A stretch of DNA of 36,239 nucleotides from Chara braunii (taxonomy: Eukaryota > Streptophyta > Charophyceae > Charales > Characeae), in the NCBI GenBank assembly GCA_003427395.1, contig BFEA01000014.1, positions 1,298,587-1,334,825 on the forward strand, written 5' to 3'. The position numbers and the translations under genes are program-made. Positions within the stretch are counted from its first letter, which is position 1. Every line of letters begins with the position of its first letter. Below, piece after piece: positions 21,901-29,695 of the stretch. The notes under the pieces are model-generated. The model did no database searches and was not told the DNA's origin. It saw only the letters and a list, made by a program, of their open reading frames with translations.

Positions 21901-23463
21901 CAAACAGAGGAATAATCCGGAAGGACGTGGCCTGGGACGACTTCTGGGCCAGGGTTCTGAGAGTCCGACACCAACTCCCTCTTCCTGACAATCCCACTCC
22001 GACTAGGTGGGAGGGGGTGTCCTGTTTGGAAATAGGAGGATCACCGATCGATATAGCAGGGTGTTTTGCAGTTCGGTCACCCCGTGGGGTAGCTGGGATA
22101 AAAAAAGGCATTATTAGAATAAAAGACATTTGGAACTCCGAAACAAGGGATTGGAAGACGGTGCAGCAACTGAAGGACACACTAGAACATTGTCACAATA
22201 TTGAGGAGAACTTTGAGATGTTGATATTCGGAATTCCTCTAGACTGGCTGTGCATCCTGCGCAAAGGACCACGACTGGAAGAAGGGGACTGGGTAGTAGC
22301 GTCGGACGACTCAAAAAGTGTGGGAAATGTGGTGGACGTGCGGTTGGATGAAACTTTGATTAACCTTTTTCATATAGGCAAGGATAATGTCCTTACCCGG
22401 TACTCCCCAGATGTGACGAGATGGGGAAAAAACAAGGAACTACAAAGGATCCGTGTGTTACGGGACAAGGATGTATGAACTGCATATCAGTCAAACAACC
22501 CTTTGGTAGAACTCCCCTTAGATCCCGAGGAATGCCAGTGGTCACTCCCACGGAAAAGCAGTCCTCAGGGGAAGACAAAGTTGCAGAACCTAATAGCGAA
22601 GGCAACGCACCGCCTATTGCGCCCCAAAGTAAACATTAAGGAAAAAGTAAAGGAAAGATGGAGATCCTAATTAAATATAGGAATCGAGGTGATCCGGCCT
22701 ATCCGTTGGTTCACTGCTACCAGAGCCTGACCAACAAAGATGGTCTCACTGCAGTGGCAGATAAAACATCACTGCTTACCCATCATTGACTGGTTGATAG
22801 ATCGTACTCATCTAGAGGAGAGAGGACAAGCGTTACCTTGGTGCAAAGCATGCCACACTGTCTTCCCTTCCGGAAAAATCCCGGAAACTACAGAACACAT
22901 ATTCATGCAATCTCCGGGTGCAGTCCTCACATGACGATGGTGGGATAGAATTTGGTCCCGCTTGGACACTGGGTCAAAATGACCTTGGGACTGGAAAACC
23001 ATACTATGCAAGGCATGGTCCTCCACTACGGATAATACTTTTGAAAACAACATGTTTCAAATAGGAAGGAGAGTTGTCATGTGGGCCCTCTGGAGGAAAC
23101 GCTGTATACATGCCATAGAGGGATCCCGCACTGCGGAGGGAGAGGTGACAGATATGATAAAACAATATGTCCAACAAGAATTAATGGTACAATGACAAAG
23201 AATTAAGAATCAATTGGTCATGTTTCACTCATTCAACGATATAATACAAACAATCCAACAATTCTTAATGGACTGGTTGGGCATCGAGAATGGGGGTTGG
23301 ATTGCCTCCGTCAGATGGGAAGGCAGACCTACCTAGGGAGACCACCAAGGAGAGTTCAAAAAGGGCTACCGTATTTCTTTCAAAGACTGGACAGTGGTGG
23401 GCTAGGAGTTCCCGCTGCGACCATCCACAAAATTTCCTGACCCCTTCCCGCCCCACCAGCTAG
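18945..23463 (+). pseudogene. Element B ORF2: endonuclease, reverse transcriptase, zf-RVT finger
   Basis: The endonuclease starts LDLRSVNVNGLA (18,950), then VCVQETH, GDCNAAPD (about 19,420), FMIDLIL (about 19,627) and LGLDHKM (about 19,710). RT: linker 20,099-20,520, FKKGVKMDIRNYRPITLL (20,630), QTGFVKGHRI, VVFIDFEKTYDH (about 20,865), RQGDPLTPFLFI (about 21,045), and LFANDLTIMV, where the catalytic FADD box has Asn for the first Asp (AAT at 21,188-21,190). The D-W-V module (GPRLEEGDWVV) is at about 22,265-22,300. The zf-RVT finger (WCKACHTVF...TEHIFMQS) is at about 22,840-22,910 with the last Cys replaced by Ser. It ends near 23,463 after KFPDPFPPH, shared with element E. At least six stops and several frameshifts occur. 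The enzyme would have nicked DNA and copied element RNA into the target. Confidence 0.85.
19052..19142 (+). repeat. 51-bp tandem duplication in the endonuclease
   Basis: GACATAGTATGCGTCCAGGA with its QETH codons and following bases recurs 51 bp later (from about 19,103) as GACATAGTATGTGTCCAGGA. It duplicates the catalytic QETH segment and introduces a stop, disabling the endonuclease. Confidence 0.9.
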
Positions 23464-23464
23464 C

Positions 23465-24262
23465 AATAGTATACCTGCAATGGTATGGAACCGGTTGTGC
23501 AGTCTGAGCAAGGGCAGAGCATATAACGGACGACTAGGAGCGCAATAATTCTAGCCTCGTTGAGCATATTCTAAACAAAAGTTTGTCCCTTTGATGTTCG
23601 AAGTCTTCATTTTGAGATTGGCAGTTGGAACTGGGGGTAATAGGGGCGGGGGGGGGGAAGGAGGAACTAGTTTGTAGCAGCAGGCATCTGGTGCCTGGTT
23701 CAAGGCGAAAAGGTTCTCTGCCTTTTTCCAATCTCCTGCTCAGTCAATCCTCTGGATTCTAGAGTAATCAATGCTGGAAGGAATCTCCCGCTCCTTTTTC
23801 CTGATGTACTCTGAATTTCTTCTATATATAGGACGCTGGACCCGTTTTGCAACAGGTGCTGCTCAATAGTGTACATGCAATGGTATGGAACCGGTTATGC
23901 AGTCTGAGCAATGGCAGAGCATATAACAAACGGCTAGGAGCGCAACAATTCTAGCCTCGTTGAGCATATTCTAAACAAAAGTTTGTCCCTTTGATGTTCG
24001 AAGTCATCATTTTGAGATTGACAGTTGGGACTGAGGGTAATAGGGGCGGGGGGGGGGAAGGAGGAACTAGTTTGTAGCAGGCATCTGGCGCCTGGTTCAG
24101 GGCGAAGAGGTTCTCTTCCTTTTTCCAATCTCCTGCTCAGTCAATCCTCTGGATTCTAGAGTAATCAATGCTGGAAGGAATCTCCCGCTCCTTTTTCCTG
24201 ATGTACTCTCAATTTCTTCTATATATGGGACACTGGACCCGTTTTGCAGCAGGTGCTGCTCC
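23465..24262 (+). repeat. 400-bp tandem duplication in the 3' UTR of element B
   Basis: Unit 1 (23,465-23,864) and unit 2 (23,865-24,262) start with CAATAGT, contain a G-rich run (about 23,643-23,660 and 24,045-24,060) and the block CAGTCAATCC...CAATCAATGCTGG, and end GGAC(G/A)CTGGACCCGTTTTGC. By eye they are above 90% identical. Element E repeats the CAATCAATGCTGG module twice in its own 3' UTR, so tandem 3' modules are a family trait. The unit is untranslated: short reverse frames across it are chance. Confidence 0.92.
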
Positions 24263-24289
24263 CCACCAATAGATGGAGCCTCTCCTCAG

Positions 24290-24327
24290 GTGCTAGTGGT
24301 GTCTGCTCTTACCAACACCCCTAGCAC
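24290..24327 (+). ncRNA. 3'-terminal hairpin of element B RNA
   Basis: GTGCTAG (24,290-24,296) pairs with CTAGCAC (24,321-24,327); after one mismatch GGTGT (24,298-24,302) pairs with ACACC (24,315-24,319) around a 12-nt loop. It lies 17 nt before the poly(A). The same structure occurs at the 3' ends of E and F and as a solo copy at 35,512-35,549, with paired changes. In LINEs such hairpins are recognised by the element's RT (known class property; role here inferred). Confidence 0.8.
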
Positions 24328-24344
24328 TGGAGGGGGGATTGGGG

Positions 24345-24369
24345 AAAAAAAAAAAAAGAAAAAAAAAAA
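24345..24369 (+). other. Poly(A) tail of element B
   Basis: Twenty-four A with a single G (24,358), directly joined to the right target-site duplication. It marks the 3' end of the inserted RNA copy. Confidence 0.93.
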
Positions 24370-24384
24370 GATCTGCTCAAAGAT
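24370..24384 (+). repeat. Right target-site duplication of element B
   Basis: Exact second copy of 15,276-15,290; element A's ORF2 resumes here in frame with DLLKD. Confidence 0.93.
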
Positions 24385-26430
24385 GACGTGATGGATTACA
24401 TAGCCGCTGTCCAGCAACAAGGTACCTTTGGGGGCATGATCGGACAAGGGGTGACCACACTCGTATATAAAAAAGGGGACAGAGAGGACATCATAAATTA
24501 TAGACCCATAACCCTCCTCCCCGTGCCTTATAAGTTGGTGACCAAGGCACTGACCAAGAGACTGCTACCTCACATGCATGTACTCATCCATCCTGATCAG
24601 ACGGGCTTTATGCCCAATTGCAACATCCAGGACAATATCTTGTTAGTTAAAACTATCAAATACACTAGGTAGCGAAAGGTTCAAGTGACCATCATGTTCA
24701 TAGACTTCGAGAAGGCGTATGACCACGTCGACTGGGATTTCTTGGATATGTGCCTGCTCAGGATGAATTTCGGTCCAACCTTTTGTTAGTGGGTACAACT
24801 CCTCCACAGGATGACCGCCACTAACATCATGCTCATTGACCACCTCTTGCCCCCAATACACCTGCAACGGTCGATGCGCCAAGGTGATCTCATATCACCC
24901 TTATTGTTTGTGATCGTGATAGAAGCCCTCGCCTTGATGATCAGGCGCCACCCTGGCATCAGCAAAGTGCCCATTCCATACATCCTCGATTATCTCATCT
25001 TGGTGACGTCACTGTTCGCAGACGACCTGACAGTTCTGATCAAAGCAGACGAGGACACTACAAGGGCCCTTACGCATGTCATACACCTCTTCTCGCTGGC
25101 GACAGACATGAAGGTCAACTGGGCTCCAAGACCAAATGTTGGTGGCTCCACCCGTTAGGGGAACCACCACCGCATGGGTCGGTTGTGGCATGGGCACACA
25201 AAGAAGAAGCCATCAGAATACTTGGGGCATGGGAACACAAAGAAGAAGCCATCAGAATACTTAGGGCCCCGCCTGACCAGGGGGACATACTTGTCAACAT
25301 GGCAATAAACCGATTGCCTAAATTGGAGGGTCTCCAAACCTCGATAGTAGGAAGGACCCTAAAAATAAATAATGTTGTCCGGCGGGCATTTCCAAAGATG
25401 TGTGCAACGTGTAAGCTGGGATACCCTCACGCAACCGAGAGCCAATGGTGGACTGGGGATACTGGATCCTGAGAGAGAGAGTGAGGCATTGATTTTCAAA
25501 ATCATGATTAGGCTGCTGATAGGCAATGACATTCCATAAGCACAGTTGGCATGCTTACAGATTGCCACCTTGGCCTCAAAATCATCAGCAGCCAACACAG
25601 TCCATCTGCTCCGATGGCTAACCAATAAACACTGGACAATACCTTCCCCCACGAAACAAAGTCAGGGGATCGACTCGCAGCAAGCAGCCAGGCACGACAT
25701 GCTCCTGGATCCTCTCTGGTCCTACATGCTCAAACTCTGGAGGAAACGTGGGCCGAGGCAGAACACGGCCCCGAACAAATGGCAAGTTATATGGAGGTTA
25801 CCGCTTTTCGGCAACCCCCTTATCCCGGATGAAGATGGCAACCCCCTAAGTCTTACAAAAAACTCTCCATGGCTCATCTGGGCGAGAAAGGGGTCTTTTA
25901 CAGTGGGAGACCTATGGGACCCTGTGAGGAAGGATTGGGTGACAACTGACCGGATGCAACTGAGGCTTAAACACGGTAAGCATGTGGGAGATAAGATGCG
26001 GAAGCTGAAAGAGGCCCTCCCCCTGGCCTGGTGGCTCACACTCCAATCTGGCCCGAAGGTCCAGCCAGACGACTGGGTCATTAAACACGCAGACCTCCCC
26101 AGGCCGCTGACCATATATAGAGTTCACAGGAATGACAATGGCAGGTGCTCACTGGAAGTGTATGTCCCCCATGAACTGGGGGCTAGATTTTCCAAACTTA
26201 TGAGAAATGACAACCTGAACGAGGCTGAAAATTAGCGAGGAAGACCCACAAGACGGGTTTTATGTATATGAACCAACGGTTCCGGTCGCCATGTTGTCCT
26301 TTGACCCGGCTGCGTGGGAATGAGCTGATGCAAAACCCATGCATGTTTGGGACTACACAGTCAAAGGAGGCTACAGAGCCTCGCGCTCCACCTCCACAAT
26401 AAACCAAACACTGGGGATCGGCATGGGCGT
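24385..26430 (+). pseudogene. Element A ORF2, 3' half: reverse transcriptase and D-W-V module
   Basis: The RT continues from 15,275: VYKKGDREDIINYRPITLLP (24,463), HPDQTGFMPN (24,590), IMFIDFEKAYDHVDWDFLD (about 24,693), MRQGDLISPLLF (about 24,873) and an intact LFADDLTVLI (FADD codons 25,015-25,026). After the thumb, the frame 25,546-26,235 reads GDLWDPVRKDW (about 25,910) and GPKVQPDDWVI (about 26,050), the module shared with B and E. Near 26,280-26,405 FDPAAWE*ADAKPMHVW and VKGGYRAS match element E's LDPMEWRWAHVPRYTY and VKSTYRLL. Stops include TAG 24,670-24,672 (Gln in B) and TGA 26,321-26,323 (Trp in E). The zf-RVT finger and 3' UTR are absent. Confidence 0.85.
25188..25263 (+). repeat. 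39-bp tandem duplication
   Basis: GCATGGGCACACAAAGAAGA plus the following bases through CATCAGAATACTT is repeated at once as GCATGGGAACACAAAGAAGA and so on. It duplicates HKEEAIRIL in element A's RT thumb region and keeps the frame. Confidence 0.93.
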
Positions 26431-27150
26431 ATGGGCTTGATCTCAGCCACCGTGACGAAGTTGGCGAATGTTTGAGGAATTAAGAAGAAATCAATGCGAG
26501 AGTTGGAGAGGCCCGCCTCTCCTCTCGACCGCAAGCAGGTGTATGCCCTCTTGGTGGGATGAAGGAGTCGAAAGATGTCACATAGTTGTCTTTGTGCTAT
26601 AAAGTGAACCAGTGACAGTGTGTCTGGGGCCGTCCCTCCCCCTGTGGATTGGGAAGTGGATCTACGGTCCACCCGCGGGTCCGGGGTAGTATTAAAGTGC
26701 CCTGCCAGAATGGTCGGACAGTCTGTCAGCAACACTTCGTGAAGGGTGCTAAAACATTGGACCCGCTGCAATGGGTCATTTGGCCCATATATGCTTGCTA
26801 TACAAATTGTCTCCTCTCCCAGGGTCGCTTTGAGGTATACCCATCTTCCTTCCGATTTGTCATAGTCTGCTTGAATCGGAACCAAGCGGAAGGATGGGGG
26901 TATCCAAATGGCAACTCCTGAGGAGGCTCTTTCTGTGGCTGGGGCCGTAAATGCTAAGTGTGGCCAGACTGCTTGGTGTTTAGCAGCATGATACGGAGTG
27001 TTCAACAGGTGAGTCCTCTGAATGCATATGGCATCCGGCCAGTTCGTGGTGCCCGGATGTCTGACCTCGTTCCAGATGGCTGTTGTTTTCTAAGCATTGG
27101 GTGTGATCAGTCCGTGGACATTCAGGGAGCGTATGTGTAGGTCCGCGTGG
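26430..27150 (-). pseudogene. Element D AP-type endonuclease fragment
   Basis: The minus strand reads LHIRSLNVHGLI (about 27,120), a stop, CIQRTHL (about 27,010), then an open frame from 27,005 with GVAIWIPPSF, CIASIYGPND, AGHFNTTPD, AYTCLRSRGEAGLSNSRIDF and EIKPIRP before the junction. Two catalytic residues differ from the active family pattern: Glu of QETH is Arg, and Asp of GDFN is His. With the missing DH motif at the junction it cannot be active. It is about 50-60% similar to element A's endonuclease by eye, so D is a separate subfamily. Confidence 0.8.
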
Positions 27151-27468
27151 GCCAATTTCTTGACCCACGCCTGGGGTTGTCTGAGGGGCGGCTGGACAGA
27201 CGGTGGCGGAGGTGGTGGGACTGGGGGTCGGGGCGGGGGAAACTGTTGGGCAGTGTGCGAGGGGGTCACGAGTAGGAGGGAGGGTGTCAACGGATGCATT
27301 TGTGGGTGGTTGTGGTCCCTGGTGCCCGTTGTTTGGTGGTCCATTGTTCACTTCATTTCGTGGTTATGCTGGTCGGGGCTTCACAGATGGTTGAGGAAAG
27401 GGGGGTCATCCCAGTTATTTCCAAGCTGAGTTGGATCTGAGCCTGGTTGTGGACACCTCCCCTAGCTG

Positions 27469-27807
27469 TTATTCCGTGAACCATAGCAACGCCGAGTCCA
27501 CCTTCCTGGACTGGTCGTAATCAAAGACAGTTGTGGCTAAGGTTATGCCTTTTGGAAAGGGGTGGTCCTGGGGGAATGCCACCCCTTGAGATCCAATGTC
27601 TTTGTTTTCTTTGAGCAGCGCCGACACCATTTTGAAAGCCGCCTGCTTGGCGTATTGCCCTTTCCATCCTTCCACTGTGAGCCCCACATATTCACTCTTC
27701 GATTTCGCATTGGGGCCACTGAAGTCTGCCAAGTATCCCTTCGTCCGCAGGTCCAGCTGCCAGCTGTGGCTGCCGGATTCCCTCCTAATATCAATCCTGG
27801 TATTCAT
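27469..27807 (-). pseudogene. Element D ORF1 C-terminal block
   Basis: A minus-strand frame of 112 codons contains GLTVEGWKGQYAKQAAFKM and FPQDHPFPKGITLATTVF, parallel to element A's GLTVEGW and FPKGIIPVLLLL at 13,120-13,290 and B's GVTLQGW at 18,460. Its 5' side is cut by element F. A Pro/Thr-rich linker (27,130-27,430) leads into the endonuclease. Function unknown; by position it is the end of the RNA-binding ORF1 protein. Confidence 0.7.
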
Positions 27808-27825
27808 GAAAGTTGAAAACTAATG

Positions 27826-27965
27826 TTTTTTTTGTTTTTTTTGAGAACCACACTGCCATGCTAGGAGGTGTGATATGAGCACCCCCTCCTAGCAGGCCGC
27901 CTAGTTGCTCCAATCTATCGGTGAGGAGCAGCACCTGCTGGAAAATGGATCCAGCGTCCCACTGA
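27826..27965 (-). mobile_element. Element F: 3' tail of a LINE, with poly(A) and hairpin
   Basis: On the minus strand the order is GGGACGCTGGATCCATTTTC, CAGCAGGTGCTGCTCC, a hairpin, then A8-C-A8 (27,826-27,842 as T on the plus strand). It aligns with the tails of B (24,225-24,369) and E. The hairpin TGCTAGGAGG / CCTCCTAGCA (27,859-27,868 and 27,885-27,894) is perfect over 10 bp although its inner sequence differs from B and E. F interrupts element D's ORF1. A weak flanking duplication may lie at 27,806-27,821 and 28,340-28,356 (13 of 16 matching), which would make F about 0.5 kb. Confidence 0.75.
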
Positions 27966-28029
27966 CAGGTTGGCATTGTCTGCTTTTCTGTTTCACTTAC
28001 ACGATGCTTGCAAGGGGGTCTTCCTGAAT

Positions 28030-28120
28030 GTACCCTTTCTATGGCCAGGCATGGATGTATGTGACCCTTTCTCTGGCCACGCATGGATGTATGTGCCCCT
28101 TTCTACGGTCAGACGTGAAT
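28030..28120. repeat. About 33-bp tandem repeat, near three copies
   Basis: The unit ACCCTTTCTATGGCCAGGCA followed by TGGATGTATGTG recurs at about 28,030, 28,062 and 28,095, the last copy more diverged. No gene is seen between 27,966 and 28,490. Confidence 0.8.
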
Positions 28121-28492
28121 GCACGAGACAGCATCTACGTACACATGCAGGTTGACGTACCAGTGCACATGGGAGGCGCAGCTACTGGCAAAATGCTCGG
28201 TCTTTGTGGTAGCCCGACCCTGCCTGCCGGTGACCACCACTGATTAGGGTGGGGGGCAACATCCATCCCATTGATTTTGAGGGGTGGTTAGGCTTGGGAG
28301 TTGTGGTAGGCAGGTTGTGAAAGCTGAATTTCAGAGATGAGTATAGCTTAGTTGTCATAAAGCTTGAAAAAAAAATAAAAATAGTCCATGTGCGAGTGCG
28401 CCATCTCTGCTCGGAAAGAGTCATTTTCCTCGAAAAGGGTTGTCCCATCCCATCAGCAATACTCCAATAGCAGGTCCCCAGCAGATGTTCCC

Positions 28493-28518
28493 AAAAAAAA
28501 AAAAAAAAAAAAAAAAAA
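28493..28518 (+). repeat. A26 tract
   Basis: Twenty-six A on the plus strand with no recognisable LINE tail before it. It may be the 3' end of another retrocopy inserted on the plus strand, but no source or duplication was identified. Confidence 0.7.
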
Positions 28519-28977
28519 GCATAGACAGTCGGACAGCAGATGAATGTCTCTACGGGATTGCCACCAGGTAGTTTCCATCCCAACCCTTCAAAACTACTCC
28601 CCTTTATAAAAAAAAAAATCTCGTCCCTTCCGGTCCCTTTTTGTTTTTTTTGTTTTCTTCAATAAAAGCCCAGGGTGTTGTAGAGGCCAAGGACCAGATC
28701 CGCGGTGATTGCTGGTAGCGACAGCCAAAGGTTGTCCTGACAGGATAGGCCACCTACCCTACCCACCCCCACGTTAATACTCCCAGCGCACCCCCTGTCC
28801 CTACTATCCTACCTCAGTGTGAGTGTGACCAGCACTCAGGACCATCACCCTACCAGTATCGAGGGCAACTTGGGCCACACAGCAGTGACAAGCACCAAGG
28901 CTGGGCCAACCCCCCAGCAGCCCTAGTGGAAGGGGAAGCGGACGAACCTACCTTGCCGTACGGGAACTTCGGACGCC
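28519..28977. other. Gene-free stretch; left flank of element E
   Basis: T-rich at 28,600-28,660, then a C/A-rich stretch without a convincing frame. This is the DNA into which element E inserted; it resumes at 31,122. Confidence 0.5.
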
Positions 28978-28993
28978 AGGCTCATGCAATCTT
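28978..28993 (+). repeat. Left target-site duplication of element E
   Basis: AGGCTCATGCAATCTT is repeated exactly at 31,106-31,121. Its last Ts merge with the poly(T), so the true length is 14-16 bp. Confidence 0.9.
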
Positions 28994-29032
28994 TTTTTTT
29001 TTTTTTTTTTTTTTTTATCACAAAAACCTCCA

Positions 29033-29070
29033 GTGCTAGCGATGCTGCTGAAATCAGACACCGCTAGCAC
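29033..29070 (-). ncRNA. 3'-terminal hairpin of element E RNA
   Basis: GTGCTAGCG (29,033-29,041) and CGCTAGCAC (29,062-29,070) form nine perfect pairs. The position 16 nt from the poly(A) and the outer-stem sequence match element B, while B's mismatched pair is here a C-G pair. Confidence 0.8.
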
Positions 29071-29079
29071 CTGCGGGTA

Positions 29080-29690
29080 GGCTCCATCTATTGGTGGGGA
29101 GCATCACCTGCTGGAAAACGGGTCCAGCGTCCCTTATGAGTATGATACAATTGGAATACATCAGGACACATCAGAAAAGGCCTTAGGAAGAACCTGCCAG
29201 CATTGATTGCCCTGGAGACCAGGGGATTGACTGAGCAGGGGGGATGGCCAGATTCCTACTGTCATGTACTGGCTACCTCCGCCTTCTTTTGTACAAAAAT
29301 GAATAAATGAGAAAATTGAGGAAGGGACTGAGACACCTGCCAGCATTGGTTGCTCTGGCTTCAGAGGATTAACTGCGTAGGGTTGTCACCAGGAAGGAAC
29401 CTCTTCATCCTAATATCGTCCAAAATATCAGATGCCAAATATGTACTGCTGAAAAACTAGTTCCTCCCTGATAAACAACGAAGGACCTCACGCAGAGGCT
29501 GTATATTGAGGCTGTATTGATTGCCTTAGGTCTGAAATGTCTTGGCGTCAACCCTTTTCTCCCGGAGGGGCACCGGGAGTCAGGGTCATCTTTAAGTGCT
29601 GTTGCCTGATTCAAGTGACAAAGGTGTAATGCAATCTCAGGGAGGGGGAGAGGAACAGATTAGGTGACCAGATGAGCACAAAACTATCAA
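29080..29690 (-). repeat. 3' UTR of element E with duplicated module
   Basis: On the minus strand the block CAGT(C/T)AATCC(C/T)CTG, about 15 nt, then CAA(T/C)CAATGCTGGCAGG occurs twice, at about 29,340-29,385 and 29,190-29,240. The same block is in each 400-bp unit of element B's 3' UTR. The remainder to the ORF2 stop at 29,696 is unique sequence without a gene. Confidence 0.75.
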
Positions 29691-29695
29691 GACGG

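Larger units (their letters stand above)
15291..24369 (+). mobile_element. Element B: 9.08-kb non-LTR retrotransposon nested in element A
   Basis: The insert is bounded by an exact 15-bp target duplication and ends in a 25-nt poly(A), the signature of target-primed reverse transcription. Internal order: GC-rich then A-rich leader (15,291-16,045), ORF1 (16,046-18,840), ORF2 (18,945-23,463), and 3' UTR with a 400-bp tandem duplication and terminal hairpin. It appears full length but both ORFs are broken. It belongs to the same superfamily as its host element A, with roughly 40-50% protein similarity by eye, so it is a different subfamily. Confidence 0.9.
7028..26430 (+). mobile_element. Element A: degenerate non-LTR retrotransposon, split by insertions
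   Basis: The pieces of A in order are: ORF1 N-terminal block and zinc knuckle (7,028-7,700), linker (to about 9,510), unassigned inserted DNA (about 9,510-11,500), Gln-rich frame (11,500-12,255), ORF1 C-terminal block (12,276-13,498), ORF2 endonuclease and linker (13,733-15,275), element B (15,291-24,369), then ORF2 RT and C-terminal module (24,385-26,430). The 5' end is cut: compared with B it starts at the position equal to about 16,480, directly against the Penelope-like RT. The 3' end (zf-RVT finger, 3' UTR, poly(A)) is missing, and the sequence stops against element D on the opposite strand. Confidence 0.75.
26430..27815 (-). mobile_element. Element D: internal fragment of a related LINE, opposite strand
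   Basis: Read on the minus strand it contains the ORF1 C-terminal block and the endonuclease, then stops at about 26,430 where plus-strand element A ends. It has no RT, 3' UTR or poly(A), so it is not a normal 3'-anchored insertion. Its left end at 27,815-27,825 is interrupted by the 3' tail of element F. Confidence 0.7.

Noticed and set aside
13972-26323. Stop-codon reassignment (TAG or TGA read as Gln or Trp)
   Set aside because: TAG, TGA and frameshifts all occur in the same broken copies, while the well-preserved element E encodes Trp with TGG, has no internal TAG or TGA over 470 codons, and stops at TGA. Mutation decay explains it better.
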